The notes beneath the pieces are model-generated. The model ran no database searches. It saw only the letters and a list, made by a program, of their open reading frames with translations, and was not told where the DNA came from. From the NCBI RefSeq assembly GCF_932294415.1, contig NC_065542.1, forward strand, positions 45,783,942 through 45,847,941: a stretch of DNA of 64,000 nt, read 5' to 3'. This stretch comes from Quercus robur. Lineage: Eukaryota; Streptophyta; Magnoliopsida; Fagales; Fagaceae. Positions 31,938 to 43,743 of the stretch are shown piece by piece. The translations under genes were made by a program, and so were the position numbers. Positions within the stretch are counted from its first letter, which is position 1. Each line of letters begins with the position of its first letter.

Positions 31938-32320
31938 CAATCACTTGACTTTTTATAGATTCAAACTCTGGTCTTTTGCTATAAACTCAAATATTAAATA
32001 ATAACATGACTAGAGAAAGAAATTGGAATTCTACATATTTTTAAAAAGCAATCAAGGAAGGAAGGCAATATACCTTTTTATTAATATATATTACTATACT
32101 TTTAACACTTTTACTTTAATTTATTTTGAGCAATCAAATTATACGGTTGCCGAGTACATTATTATATTATTTTTTATTTATCTTTGTTATTGTCAATTAA
32201 TTTTTATTTTTATTTTTTTATCATCCTAAATTGAAATCCAAACTCCGACATTGTATGCATATATGCAATGTGCGACACTTTTAGGCTCTAGGAGAGGAAA
32301 CGAAGGGTGCAAATATCTGC

Positions 32321-32375
<55 letters not shown>

Positions 32376-33348
32376 CAGAGGCAGGTTTTAAAACAAAAAG
32401 TACATGTATATAGAGAGAGAGAGAGAGAGGCAGAGGCAGGTTTTAAAACAAAAAGTACATGCATTGCATATATACATGATACATGACACTGACAAGGACT
32501 TCCACTTACAAGTTTTCAACTTCCTCATAGAGCCGACCGCAAAAATCACATGACAAAGAGATTGTCGGCAGTCGTAGGTGGTTCTGATTGATTGTTGGTA
32601 TAACAAATAAAAATCTAGCTATATATAGCTACCTCATTTTCTGCTCAATTATGAGATTTTAATCTCCTAATTGTAATAATTACTTTCCTTTAAACTTTAA
32701 CCACAAGGTGATAACACTAACTTTTGGGCACGTTCATCACATTGCCATGTTTCACACCTTAATAATTTCATTAATGTGCAAGGTGCATGTACACCTTTTA
32801 ATTTTACTGAAACCGCTAAGAAATGCATTCCTTTTCGGCTGCATGGGGGCCATGGCCATGAAAGATTATTGGAGATCTATTTCTACTTTAAAAAGAGACC
32901 TGATTCAAAAGAAAAACGTTTAAATTGATACGCTTTCACTAAAGGAAAAAAAAAAAAAAAAAAAAAAATCAATCTTGAGTACTTTTTGAAATGCTTAAAA
33001 CAAGAAGAAAGAGATGAGCATGACACTGGTCAATAATCAATTTTTGTGCTGCTTTTCTTGTCCAAAATCCATTGCTTCGTATAATCAGTTAATCACAAGG
33101 TATGTTTGGATCGTCACTTTTGTTAAGAGGACAAGATAATCTTTCCACTGTATACTTTTGCAAATGAAAGACAAAATAGGGCAGATCACCGAAAGGCGAG
33201 ATCACCGAAAGTAGACCTGATTGATTTGAATTGTTCTAATTAAATTCTAATAGTTATAGTTTGGCAAGCATTGGTCTCAAATCAATCTAATTACTTTTTA
33301 AAGAAATTTGATTCCCTAAGAGGTTCATGGGTTTGAATTAGAATAATA
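31810..33348. other. Intergenic with poly-A/poly-T and GA tracts
   Basis: Poly-A near 31868-31893 is followed by poly-T near 31912-31937. A GA microsatellite of about 50 bp at 32323-32374 is followed by two copies of GGCAGAGGCAGGTTTTAAAA (near 32374 and 32428). The open frames 32388-32606 (minus) and 32708-32923 (plus) have no recognisable product. Confidence 0.55.
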
Positions 33349-34720
33349 TTAGTCCCTAACCCGTGCTATACATGAGAACCTACCTATTTGTGAGGTAAAT
33401 TAAAATAATTTTATAAAAAATTTAAGAAACTACATCATTATATGATTTGCTCTTGTATGACTTTAATTTGTGTTACAAATATTTGATGAAGAAGTCATTG
33501 CTTAAACTTACAATGGCTTACAAAAAATTTGTTAGACAGTTGCAGATACAGCAAAAAAAAAAAAAACTCAAAAATTCAGATATTAAAACTTTTGAAAGAC
33601 CAAAATATATTAAAGAATCAGATGATTTACTGATTAGAAATTATTGAAACAAAACAAAATATATATGACTAAAAAATAGAGAAATATAAGAGAAAGATGA
33701 GTTACATTCAAAAGAATAATTTCAATTATTGCAAGCTTTTTTATCCTGTAAAAAAAGTTAGAGGGAGTTTGGTGATTCATGTACGAAAATTACTTTTAAA
33801 AAAAATACATGAAAAACCATAAAATAATAATAATAATTTTTTTTAAAACAAAATAGAGGAGAGGAAAATAATATAAGAAGAGCTCATACCTTTACTCGGC
33901 TTAAAAAAAAAATAATGGTGTTTGCTTTGCTTTTATAGTGTTTATGATTAATCTTGCAAATTTGGAGATAAATTATCAATGTTTGAGTTTGAGTTAAAGT
34001 TTGACTTGTTAGAGAGATAGAGTTTCACTATTTGTTAAGTTTGAATTAAACAAAAATAATTTTGTATAAAAAAATGATAATGATGAGTTTGAGTTTTAGT
34101 TGAACTTGTTACAGAGATAAAGTTTCACTTCTTGTTAAGATTGGATTAAACAAAAATTATTTTATTTAAATAAAATGATAATGATGAGTTTTAGTTTTAA
34201 TTGGACTTGTTATAGAGATAGAGTTTCACTTCTTGTTAAGTTTGGACTAAAAAAAAATAATTTTATTTAAATATTATACTAACGTAGAAAATTGTGAGAG
34301 TTTTAGAGGCTTCGGTTATATATATATATATAGATGATAATGATGAGTTTAAGTTTAGGTTGGACTTGTTAGAGAGATGAGTTTCAATCCTTGTTAAGTT
34401 TGGACTAAACAAAAATAATTTTATTAAAATATTAATGATAATGATGAGTTTGAGTTTAATTTGGAATTGTTAGAAAGATAGAGTTTCACTCCTTGTTAAA
34501 TTAAGACTAAAAAAGAAATAATTTTATTTAAATAAAATGATAATCTTATTTAAATATTAATGATAATGATAAGTTTGGACTAAATAAAAATAATTTTATT
34601 TAAATAAAATGATAATTTTATTTAAATATTGTGTTGACCTGGAAAATTATAAAGAAAATTATAAAAATTTCAGAAGTTTCGGTTATATATATATATATAT
34701 ATATGTATGTATATATATAA
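33349..34720 (-). mobile_element. Non-autonomous Helitron 3, with repeated 5' ends
   Basis: On the minus strand the 3' end reads GCACGGGTTAGGGACTAA, matching Helitron 1 (GCACGGGTTAGCGACTAG), and is followed by T. The 5' end, TCTATATATATATATATAACC with CGAAGC next, is at 34334 and matches the Helitron 1 start for about 50 bp. A second 5'-end-like block (TAACCGAAAC) lies at about 34680-34720. The body is a tandem array of about 90-120 bp units (GATAATGATGAGTTTGAGTT, CTTGTTAGAGAGATAGAGTT, TTTCACTCCTTGTTAAGTT), seen at least five times from 33960 to 34680. No protein coding. Confidence 0.75.
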
Positions 34721-34997
34721 AAGGGGTAATAGTGAGAAATGAGAACTCATGATTGATTTGTACATGTATGATTGTAATTGTGGTGTTTGTGAAATTGTGA
34801 ATAGTTTATGAAGGCTTATAAAACAAGTAAAAATTTAAATGTATGGACCATCCAAACATGTTTAAGGCAAACAGACAATGGGCAAGCTAAATACAATTTG
34901 AATTTTAAGGCGAAATCTTTGAATAAGCCTTTTTTTTTAATATTTTTACATTTCTTAATAATATTTATTTTAATAACCATCAATTTAGTTGATGTAT

Positions 34998-35030
<33 letters not shown>

Positions 35031-36300
35031 ATATATATTTTATTTAACATCTATTATTTTTACTTTTTAATATAACTAATTTATTTGAGCAATGTTAGTA
35101 AGACAATAAATTTTACTATATACAAATTAACATGTTGTCAATTTGATTCTTTAGCTTTCGATGGAGGATGGGATATGCTGATTTGTGGGTTGCTCTTTGA
35201 GGAGATTGAAGCTTGTTAGATTTTTGGTATGGTGATTGAAACTTTTTTTTTCATTTTGGTGGGTTGTCGTACCTTTATATAGTGGTAAAGGAAAGTTGAT
35301 TCCCGCCCATGGCATACAATTGCTAATAGTTGATTCAAATTTCCTGAAATAGTGGATTTTTTTATGGGTCTTTATTACTGTAAGTTTTATTATTGGAATT
35401 GGTAATTAGAAAAAGAAAGTGTTTCATGGTTTCAGACTAAAAAGTATACGTACAAATATATGGTACCGATACAAAATACAATAAAACAATTCTTGAAAAA
35501 CTAGGTTACAAAATAGCCGGATACATATATTAATTTATTATCAACATTTTGTATCCAATATTTGGGTTAGAACTTTTGTGTTCATCCTTAAATTATATAC
35601 AACCAATTCCTTTCATATTTCGAATAAGAAGTTTTATTTCCATTTTATGCAAGTGCGTTCTCCTAAAAAATAGTTATATATTGTTTTAAATATTATTTTT
35701 GAAACTCGTTACTAACATACACGATGATAAAAAAATTTAATGATATACATTTTAAAGTATTTTTTTTAATGTTTCATTTTCTCATAATTTGTGTCTTATT
35801 ATCAAAGAAATTTTACTGTTTTGCCTTTTTATTTCCTTCACATTAAGAATAATATAAATATTGTAATACTAAAATTTTATATATCATAATATTTTTTAAA
35901 ATAATATATACTATAGTTATAAGAGTTTTTAATAAAGCAAAAGTATAGTCTTATATTTTATATAAAAATCTTTTGAGTGTTACATAAATAATGTTAATAC
36001 ATTGAAATATTTTCACGGACCTTTTATGTACTACTATTCACTCAAATAATATAAATAAAATTTTATTCATTGTTTCACTAATAATGTCTATTGATTAGCA
36101 ACAATATATTGGAAGCAAAAATAACAATTGTTTTTCCTTGACTATGATTATGTTTTTGTTAAACTGTTACTTTTATCTAATATTTAAAATATCAATACTT
36201 ATGAGTTATGAGTTTTCATGCATAATAATAATAATAATAATAACATCCAACAAATAACATTTAAAAAAAAAAATTAAGTGTGCAATGCACAAGCCTATCA
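34721..36300. other. AT-rich intergenic, (TA)n tracts, no gene
   Basis: (TA)n runs around 34999-35040; otherwise low-complexity A/T-rich sequence. The open frame at 34808-35047 ends in an Ile/Tyr run from the TA repeat and is not real. Confidence 0.5.
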
Positions 36301-36825
36301 TATACATATTTAAAGCTAAAGTTGAGAGAAAATTCAATTAAGATGACAATAGAAAATTCGAGCTTAAATCCAAAAAATTGGTTCTATTTATTTATTCTAT
36401 TCTATTTTCTTGGAAATTAGTATTTTGATTTTCTGAACAAGGCATACATGAATTCAAGGTGCATGTATACTAGATCCGGACTTATGGCCTGTTTGGATGT
36501 TAAAAAAAGGAGGGCTAGTAGAGTAGAGGGAGGGAGAGTAATTCAATTATCTTGTTTGGAAGTTTTTTAAGGAATGAGGGAGAGGGGTTTCAACTATCTC
36601 TAGCCCCTCATTTTTAATTCCCCCAAATTGGAGAGATTTGGAGGGAGAGTAGAGTAGATAAATTATTGACAAAATGAATTCTCTAATTTACCATTTCTAA
36701 ATTAACAAAATTACAAATTAATTATATAAATAATCTTGTTTGTATTAAAAAAAAATGATAATAATCTTGTTTGTTTGTTTCCTTAGAAAATTTAAGCATT
36801 GACTTTTTGGTTGCTGATTTGAATT

Positions 36826-36857
<32 letters not shown>

Positions 36858-36858
<1 letters not shown>

Positions 36859-37020
36859 GCAGATACCGTCCAAGTCTTCTTCTTCATCAATCGGAAAATC
36901 CAACCATGTCTCTGGATGCATCCCGATATTCCTCGCGAAAGCCAGAACCTCATCGGTGATCCCGGCGCCACCAAAACCATGCTCCTCCTAATCCGATTCC
37001 AATTCCATCTCCAATCCGAA
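36858..37020 (-). pseudogene. Captured fragment of a BSD-domain protein gene
   Basis: Minus-strand translation: FGLEMELESD, stop, EEHGFGGAGITDEVLAFARN, then IGMHPETWLDFPIDEEEDLD. This is the opening of the BSD domain in plant BSD proteins (family-like ITDEVL.FA.NI..HPETWLDFP). It follows directly on the 4CL-like fragment with only about 25 bp between, in the same orientation, and ends at a poly-A/T tract. Confidence 0.75.
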
Positions 37021-37044
37021 CGAGTCGGCATTCATCTTTGTTGA

Positions 37045-37300
37045 AATTAGTGATTTCTCAACAACGATGAGGACGACGTCGTTTGTGTGAACATTGAGAT
37101 GGAGCAGAGAGTGGGCAAGCATGGAGACCTGGAGTTTGAGCTAGCAGAAGGTTAGGATTTCATCGGAATTGGCGTTGATGAGAGCGAGGCTGTGTGGGGA
37201 AGAAGAGGAGTTTTGGAAGAGGAAAGAGGTGAGAGAGAGGCTGGGATTGGTGGGGAGGTGAATCGGTGGTCTTGGGATGTGTAGGCTCGGGTTTTGGGGT
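37045..37300 (-). pseudogene. Captured fragment of a 4-coumarate-CoA ligase-like gene
   Basis: Minus-strand translation: IPRPPIHLPTNPSLSLTSFL, then NSSSSPHSLALINANSDEIL, then LQVSMLAHSLLHLNVH and NDVVLI. It matches the N-terminal region of the AMP-binding 4CL-like (4CLL/OPCL) family, before the ATP-binding motif. One in-frame stop (after LTFC). The homology ends near 37045, where unrelated sequence joins. Confidence 0.75.
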
Positions 37301-38430
37301 TGAAGGTGGCTACTATGCTGCCATGGGTGTTTGGGGAGTGAGAAACTTTGGGAATTGTTTGTTTCTCGGGAAAGTTGAGGAAATGGGAGGTTTTTGATTT
37401 TTTATTATAATTTTTTTTGAGGTAATAAAAATTATTTTATTTTATATTTTTTTATGGGAATAATAGTTAATAGTAGTTTTATATTTTTATTAGTGGTATT
37501 TGATAAAATGAGAATGTTGATTAAATAATTATTTAATTTAACAAATTAAGCATAGACTAATGTTGCAAGTCCATTTTCAAATAGGTGTAAATTTGTCTAT
37601 TTTAATCATTTACTCTCCTCCCCATCCTAATTTTTAAAACATCCAAACAAGGGGAATGGCTAATTACTCCATTCCTCCTTACTAATTTCAAAAACATCCA
37701 AACAAGGTGGAGGGGAACCATTCCCCTCTACTCTCCTCTCCTCTTCTCTCCTCTCTCTCTAAACTTCCAAACAGGCCATTAATCCAAGGAAGAACTTGCT
37801 TGGCCCATGAAATATATAATTGTATGCTAGAAATGGGCTAAAACCAATCTGCTTGTCCCAAAAAATGAAGCCCAAGAACTTAAATGGGCAGAACATTCCC
37901 AAGCCCCAACCACAAGCTTTCGAACTCAAATTGGTACATTTCGCTGATATTTGGTTGATAATGTGGCAAATGGCCCTCAAGAACTTCCATTCTATTCAGT
38001 CTTGGAACAACATTCAGATTCAAGTTGTTTGTTTGATTGCATCTGGGCCCATCTCCACTTCTTAATCTCTCTTAAATAAATTTTATTCTTGGTTTTTGGT
38101 TTAGTTGTTGCAGTTCTTTTTTAATTTAATTTAATTTTTTGAATTTAGCATTTAAGAAAAAGTTAAGTTTACTACTATTACAAGGTCCAAGAAGGATAAG
38201 ATTTATGTCCAGTGCACTATAGATTTGAACTCGATACAAGACTAACATGTTTTAAAAATTGGATGTGTGTCATGTCTGTGTTGTATTGACATTCAATGCA
38301 TTAAAGATGAACCAAACTTATTTACTAATATTGTAATTTATGATTCATGAATGAGGAAAAAAGAATTATTATATTTTATTTTTAGAATTTTAATTTATTA
38401 TATTTTATTAAAAAATACTAATAAAGTAGT

Positions 38431-40022
38431 TGTGGTGGGCCTTTCTGCACTTCTGGGCCGGATTGCTTCCTGCCGCGTTGTGGCCCAATAGTTCTAAGAT
38501 AGGAGAGTCAGGACTAACTTGATTGAAACTCATCTCAAGCCAACTTGTGCAAGCTAGGGCTCCTTTGCTAAGATCTTGGTCATGTGCCCACGGCGGGAGA
38601 TGCTATCACAAAAATGTTATAGTAGGAGGACATAATATAATGAAATAAATAGAATATATTTACTTTCAACTAAAGACAATGATTAGACCACTTTCTTAGT
38701 AAGGAAAAACATAGTGATATGAGTACGGCAGAAATATATCAGTGACAATAATAAAAGAAAAATGAGTAATGTTAATGCTGGATCAATCAGTAAAAAAAAA
38801 AAGGGAGTGGTTAGTCTGCCGTGCTTGATTCCTTCAGAGATTTAAGTCCAAGAAGGGAACCACTCTTCAATGTGGACAATCTCACAGGGAACTCCTGCCA
38901 TGAAAATTGTCCACTTTGAAAGAATGGGGCTAAATGGCTTATCCTCGAATCTTTTAATCCTATTAGAGAGTAGGCTGTTGGGAGGGAGAGAAGGGAGTAG
39001 CCTATTAGTGCATGCCCCTATCACACTCTTGCTTCCTCACTTCACTTTTTATCCTCTCTGTTTTTCTGTACTCTCCCTTTTCTTTCTTATTTCTCTATTC
39101 CCTCTTTTCTTTCTTATTTTCCGTTGTTTTCTTTCTTGCTATTTTTTCTCACTTGTTTTTCCTTGTTCTCTGCTTGCCTATTGTTGTTCTTTTTGCTCTT
39201 CTTGCTTCCGTTCACTGTGCACAGCTAAGACCTTTTTATACTATCTGTCGTGATGAGTTTTACTGTTTTACCCCTCAACTACTTTTGGCATAGTGCGGGT
39301 GTCCTTCCCAGACCACTCATTGGTCTGTTGGCTACCTAGCCATCACCACTACCCTATGCTGGCCATGCCACGTTCCATTCCCAGAAAAAAGAGTTTTGTT
39401 TTGTTGTTTTGCTCTCTGTGGCATTCCCATTCAAATAAGGGTTGGGTATTCTCTCTTACTAACTCCTATGGCATGTACCTAGTGATTCTAGCTCAATTTT
39501 CCCTCTTTTAGGTGGTATGTCATCCCAGCAAGACATTTTCCCTAAAATAGCTTGAGCGGGAATCCTGGAATAAACTTCCCCTTTCTCCTTTTCTGCTAGA
39601 CCGTACCCTTTCTTACCTTTGACCCATGGCCCACCGCCCTCATATTGGCTGGGTACAAGTAGGTGGTGTCTGAGCCTTGTGCGTGCTCCACTTTCATGTG
39701 AGTCCATGGTCTGCCTGCTGTTCATGCATTTGCCATTGCCTGGGGGTTTATCTGGTCTTTGCTACACGTTCTGTTGCTCATTCTTAACCTTTTATGGCAT
39801 GGATGAGTCACTGGGTCTTCATTATTTTCACCTCGTTTTTACTTTGGGCTAGGTCTTGCTTAGGTATGGGCCCTTCTTCCTTTAGTTTGGCCCCTATCTC
39901 TCTTTACTTCTGGTTTGTGGGTTGACTAGTGTTCCTGCCACGCCATTTCGTTGCTTCTACCATGTTATCACTTGACTTGTGCTTGTTGGGCCTCTTTTGG
40001 GCTTGCCATGCACCGTGCCACA
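38431..40022. mobile_element. Solo-LTR-like element, copy 1, unequal flanks
   Basis: It starts TGTGGTGGGCC and ends GTGCCACA, and is homologous to the solo LTR at 43749-45274 (shared CCATGGCCCACC, GGCTGGGTACAAGT.GGTGGTG, and a T/C-rich stretch with CTCTTTTC). The left flank is the GST upstream block (ATAAAGTAGT, as at 59600), the right flank is the inside of GST2 exon 1. No matching target duplication (GTAGT against TCTCT). Open frames within it (38870-39253, 39012-39293 and others) are T-rich artefacts. Confidence 0.75.
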
Positions 40023-40294
40023 TCTCTCTCATGAGGATCATTTGGAAGCAAGGGGTTGTGTGGCCAAGTCTCTTCAATGTACTCGAGAATGACAATGGAT
40101 TCTGCGATGGGTTTCCCACCATGAACAAGCACAGGAACCTTCTTATGGACAAGGTTGTACTTCAAAAGCATATCACTCTTGTTGAATATATCCTCTTCTA
40201 CATATTCATATTTGATACCCTTGAGTTTTAGTGCCCATATAACTCTGTAAACATATGAACTAGGCCAAAATCCTATTAGCTTTACTTCTTCCAT
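40023..40294 (-). pseudogene. Tau GST exon 1 fragment (GST2)
   Basis: ATG at 40294. It encodes [20 protein letters not shown], then [20 protein letters not shown] through [14 protein letters not shown] with Ser12 and the ES pair intact. The exon is cut at 40023 by an LTR and the last ~15 codons, the donor and exon 2 are gone. The open frame runs on into the LTR ([10 protein letters not shown]...), which is meaningless. Confidence 0.88.
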
Positions 40295-40813
40295 TCTTAC
40301 TTTGATTTTCTTTCTTCTTGCCCGAGTGAGTTCATATATAACTAGTCAATAGATTCCCTTGCTTTATCTACAAGCATATGCAATTGGACAATTAGAAGAC
40401 TTTTTTCGGTTGGCTTTATAGGCTATTATTGACTAAGGTAAGTTGATAATGTAGGCTATTATTGACTGTGGTAATCTTAATCAACTTCTCTATTCTTGTG
40501 GTTGGAAGAATTCATATGGGTTGTCAAATTTTTAATGAAAAATATTGTTCAATCAGTATCTGTTTGGTACTATTTATTTTTATAATTTTTTGAAGACACT
40601 TTTGAAATCAAAAAATTATATTTTAAAAAAGTGAGGTTTAATAAAACTATACACCAAATGGCCAAAAAATATTGGTTTTTTAGTCATTAATAGTAAGGTC
40701 TGGTAGAAGCATTTGAAAATTTATTGAGAAACTTGAAATAAAGGGGAAGAATATTGCATAAATTTGAGAATTTCATACTTCTATTACAAATAGGTAAGCA
40801 TAGAGATAAACAT

Positions 40814-42795
40814 ATTAAAATGTGGCAAAAATGGCCAAAAATACCATGTGTACATTGCACCAGCCAAGGCATGTGTAAATGTTGATGTGACTGGATCTGG
40901 ACCCTACATGTGGGCTAGCTATGAGGAAGGAAAGGGGGACGTTGGCTGAAAAAGAGGATCTTTGGCTTGTGCCAATGGCTTGACCATCTTAAGGAAGAGT
41001 GAGATTTGCACCTAATGTGAACACTCAACACTAGAGTAAAAGGGAGATAGCGACCCCCTATGGCTAAATGCTATAGAGCACCCTTTATTGGTTGAGCTTT
41101 TGTTGGACCACTGCTGAGGACACGTCCATCACTCCTAGTATCCCTAATGTCCCTTTCCTTGTCTATGACTTGCTCCCTATGTTGTAGTAGAGCCACCTTT
41201 CATCCCATTACCCTAACATCAGCATGTTTTCTTTCTCATCCAGCCTTAACATGGTACAATAGCTATATTTGGATTCAAATGGAGGGATCATGGTTTGACA
41301 CCTGTCCTTATGTACCTAACAACATTCCTTATACTATAAGAGGAACATGTTGCTAAACAATTAGGGCAAGAATCTAGAAAGATAGAGAGAAAGAGGTAGA
41401 AGCTTAGGTAGGAAAGTAAGATAGAAACAAAGAATTGGGAAGAATATCACCATTGTATGAAAACCTTGACTTTCACATTATAGAGACCTCTAAGAGTGAG
41501 GGACATTCTTCCCTCTACTCACTCGTGGTTTTTTTTATCCCTTTCAAAGGGTTTTTCATGTATATTCCTGTGCCTTCCTTACTTTCTTTGTTTCACATTT
41601 GCATTTCTCTAGACGTTAAAGTGTTAAAGTTTCCATTTCTTGTTGTTCTTAAGCTTTTTCACTTAAATGTACCATTAGATTCATCACTCGTTCTCTTACA
41701 TTGTCTTGATATTCTAACTTGCACGTACACCATGTTTGGCCGAAATAATTAGTGTTTAACCACTGTTTGGGAAATAATTAGTGATTAACCACTTTTTAAA
41801 AATTCGACTTCCATAAAATCTGCCATGATGTTACCCATTGACCTGGAATTTTTTAATAAAAAAAGTCTAAGTGGAACTCGAGTTTCATAAACTCTAGTTC
41901 CTTGTAAATAAAATTTGAGCTTTATAAGCTCTACCTATTTAAAAATTTGAACATAGAACTCAAGTTTTGTGTAAATTTCTTAAGAAACAACATATAAGCA
42001 TGTGAAAATCTACCCATTCAACATGTTTAAGTAAACAATAATGACCAACATCCAAAGAATATAATCAGGGAGAAACCAAAGAAGAAAAAGAATTGGAGGG
42101 GAGATTGGACAAAGATTATGTTCGCAACCCCCATTAAATAGCAGTCCAGCCAAAAAAGGACCAAAAATTCAGTATATAAAGATTGTAGTAAGTGTAAAGC
42201 GTTAGAGACTACCTTCAATATAGTTGATGAATGAAGCTTGAAAGCTTGTAGTTCAGTACTTTAGTTTGGATTGTGGGTAATGCTCAGGGAGAATGGCAAT
42301 CACAAGAGAGAGAGGGTAGATTTTAAAAAAAAAAAATTGCAAATAATTAATAGAGAATGACTTAATAAATTGTCGCAGGTAGGCTAGTCGCTAGACACCC
42401 ACAACCAACCTGCCAGGACAGTTGACTCAAAAATCGTTTAAACTATAGGCATAGGGGTTAATGTAGAACTTGAGTTTAAAGAGCTTGAGTTCTATGTTCA
42501 AAAGTTTTATATAACTCAAGCTTATAGAGCTTGAGTTATATTTACAAAGAATTTGAGTTTATGAAACTCATGTTTTACGTGGCCTTTTAATTAAGAAATT
42601 CTAGGTCAACGGGTGCCATTGTGGCATACTTTTATGGAACTCAAGTTTCTAGAAATCAAGTTATATGTCAAACTCAAGTTTCATGAACTCAAGTTTTAGA
42701 AAAGTGGTAGATTGCTAAATATTTCCCAAATAGTGGTAGAACACTAATTATTTCGAGTGAACATGGTATTTTGGCCATTTTTGCCATTAAAATGT
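40814..42795. mobile_element. Mutator-like element with ~340-bp terminal inverted repeats
   Basis: ATTAAAATGT at 40814-40823 and 42786-42795 encloses a 1,962-bp element with ends GGCAAAAATGGCC / GGCCATTTTTGCC. The inverted arms contain CGAAATAATTAGTGTT, CCACT.TTTGGGAAAT and repeated AACTCAAGTTT/AAACTTGAGTT words. No transposase ORF. The left arm is itself interrupted at about 40849-41735. It sits just beyond the exon 1 donor of GST3, that is in its former intron. Confidence 0.85.
40849..41735. mobile_element. Unclassified insertion nested in the MULE left arm
   Basis: The left arm reads ...AAATACCATGT, then 887 bp of foreign sequence, then CCATGTTTGGCC... resumes. CCATGT at both edges may be the target duplication. 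The outer bases (GTACATTGCACC / inverted TGTACGTGCAAG) are weakly similar. No coding capacity recognised; the open frames 41147-41356 and 41435-41752 match nothing I know. Confidence 0.5.
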
Positions 42796-43010
42796 AAGCT
42801 ATTTATTCCTAGGAAAAAAGAAATGCATTACCTTATCCTTTTCAAACTTCGTCCAAAACCAAGCCAATGCCTTCTCAAAAGGGTCATTTGGTAGCAAGGG
42901 ATTTTGTGGCCAGACCTCCTTAATGTATTCAAGAATAACACTTGTCTCAGCAATTGGTTTTCCACAATGAATGAGCACCAAAACTTTCTTGTGAACTAGG
43001 TTGTACTATA

Positions 43011-43655
43011 AATAGGGATGAAGTCAGAACTTTGAGTTAGGGGGATAGCTTTACTGTTGGCTATGTGCGTTAGTTTTAACCTCTGACTTTGCTACTACTT
43101 AACTGCTGAGATTTTTATTTTATTTTATTTTGTGTGGGTAAGAACAAAATTATTTTTATTTAGAATTTTTTAAAGAGCAAGGTTGTTTATTTTGGACAAA
43201 ATTGGTAAATTGAGCTTATTTTTTTTTTTTTTTTAAATTTTACTATTGGTAATTTTTGTTGTTGAGATATTTTTTTTGGACTTGTATATTTTGTTCTAAA
43301 TTTTAGATCTATAAATTTTTTACAGCCACTAAAATGAGAAAAATGCTAGAGTTACAAACTTTTTTTATAATTTACTGATATGATAAATGATTATTGGTAA
43401 GTAAAAATATGATATGAGTGGTGGACTCATATGTGAACCAATAAAAATTTGCTACCAGAACAATTTGTAAAAATGTTTGTGAGTATAATTTTACTTTTAA
43501 AAGAATCAATGATATTGTTTAAGGGAAACAAAGTGTAATTTTATAGAATAAAATTGTTAAAATTAGTACACATATATAATAGTATTTAAAAAAAAAAAAA
43601 AATTGGGGGGAGGGCCATTGGCCCCCCTAGTCCAATGATGGCCCTAATTGTAAAA
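43011..43655. mobile_element. hAT-like element inside GST3 exon 1
   Basis: Flanks TTGTACTA (43011-43018) and TTGTAAAA (43648-43655) match at six of eight bases. The element's outer bases are TAAATAGGG and, inverted, TTAGGGCC; near the ends are TTAGGGGG / GGGGGGAGGGCC. 629 bp, AT-rich interior, no coding frame. Confidence 0.6.
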
Positions 43656-43743
43656 GAAGATCACTCTTGTTGGATGGATCGTCCTCTACATATTCATATT
43701 TCACAACCTTGAGTTTTAATACCCATGTGACCCTATAGCAGTA

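Larger units (their letters stand above)
36482..37781. mobile_element. Pack-type PIF/Harbinger-like element carrying two host gene fragments
   Basis: Perfect inverted ends TGGCCTGTTTGGA / TCCAAACAGGCCA (36485 and 37778) flanked by TTA (36482-36484 and 37779-37781); homologous GST flanks show a single TTA (ACTTAATC), that is the empty site. Length 1,294 bp. The interior is far richer in G+C than its surroundings and encodes two unrelated plant protein fragments on the minus strand (see the two entries below). A GGCCTGTTTGG end with 3-bp TTA duplication is the PIF/Harbinger (Tourist-like) pattern. No transposase. Confidence 0.85.
36300..38430. repeat. GST-upstream homology block, interrupted
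   Basis: 36310-36484 and 37779-38430 together match the upstream regions of GST3 (45900-46270) and GST4 (58730-59620): GATGACAATAGAAAATTC, TTTTCTTGGAAATTAGTATT, AGAAATGGGCTAAAAC and AACTTAAATGGGCA. A PIF/Harbinger-type element separates the two halves here. Confidence 0.85.

Noticed and set aside
38870-39293. Overlapping hydrophobic open frames (also 44067-45305)
   Set aside because: They lie inside two related LTRs with T/C-rich composition, are not conserved in frame between the copies, and resemble no protein.
40023-40294. GST2 as a complete gene
   Set aside because: No exon 2 follows before the next element and the end of exon 1 is replaced by LTR sequence.
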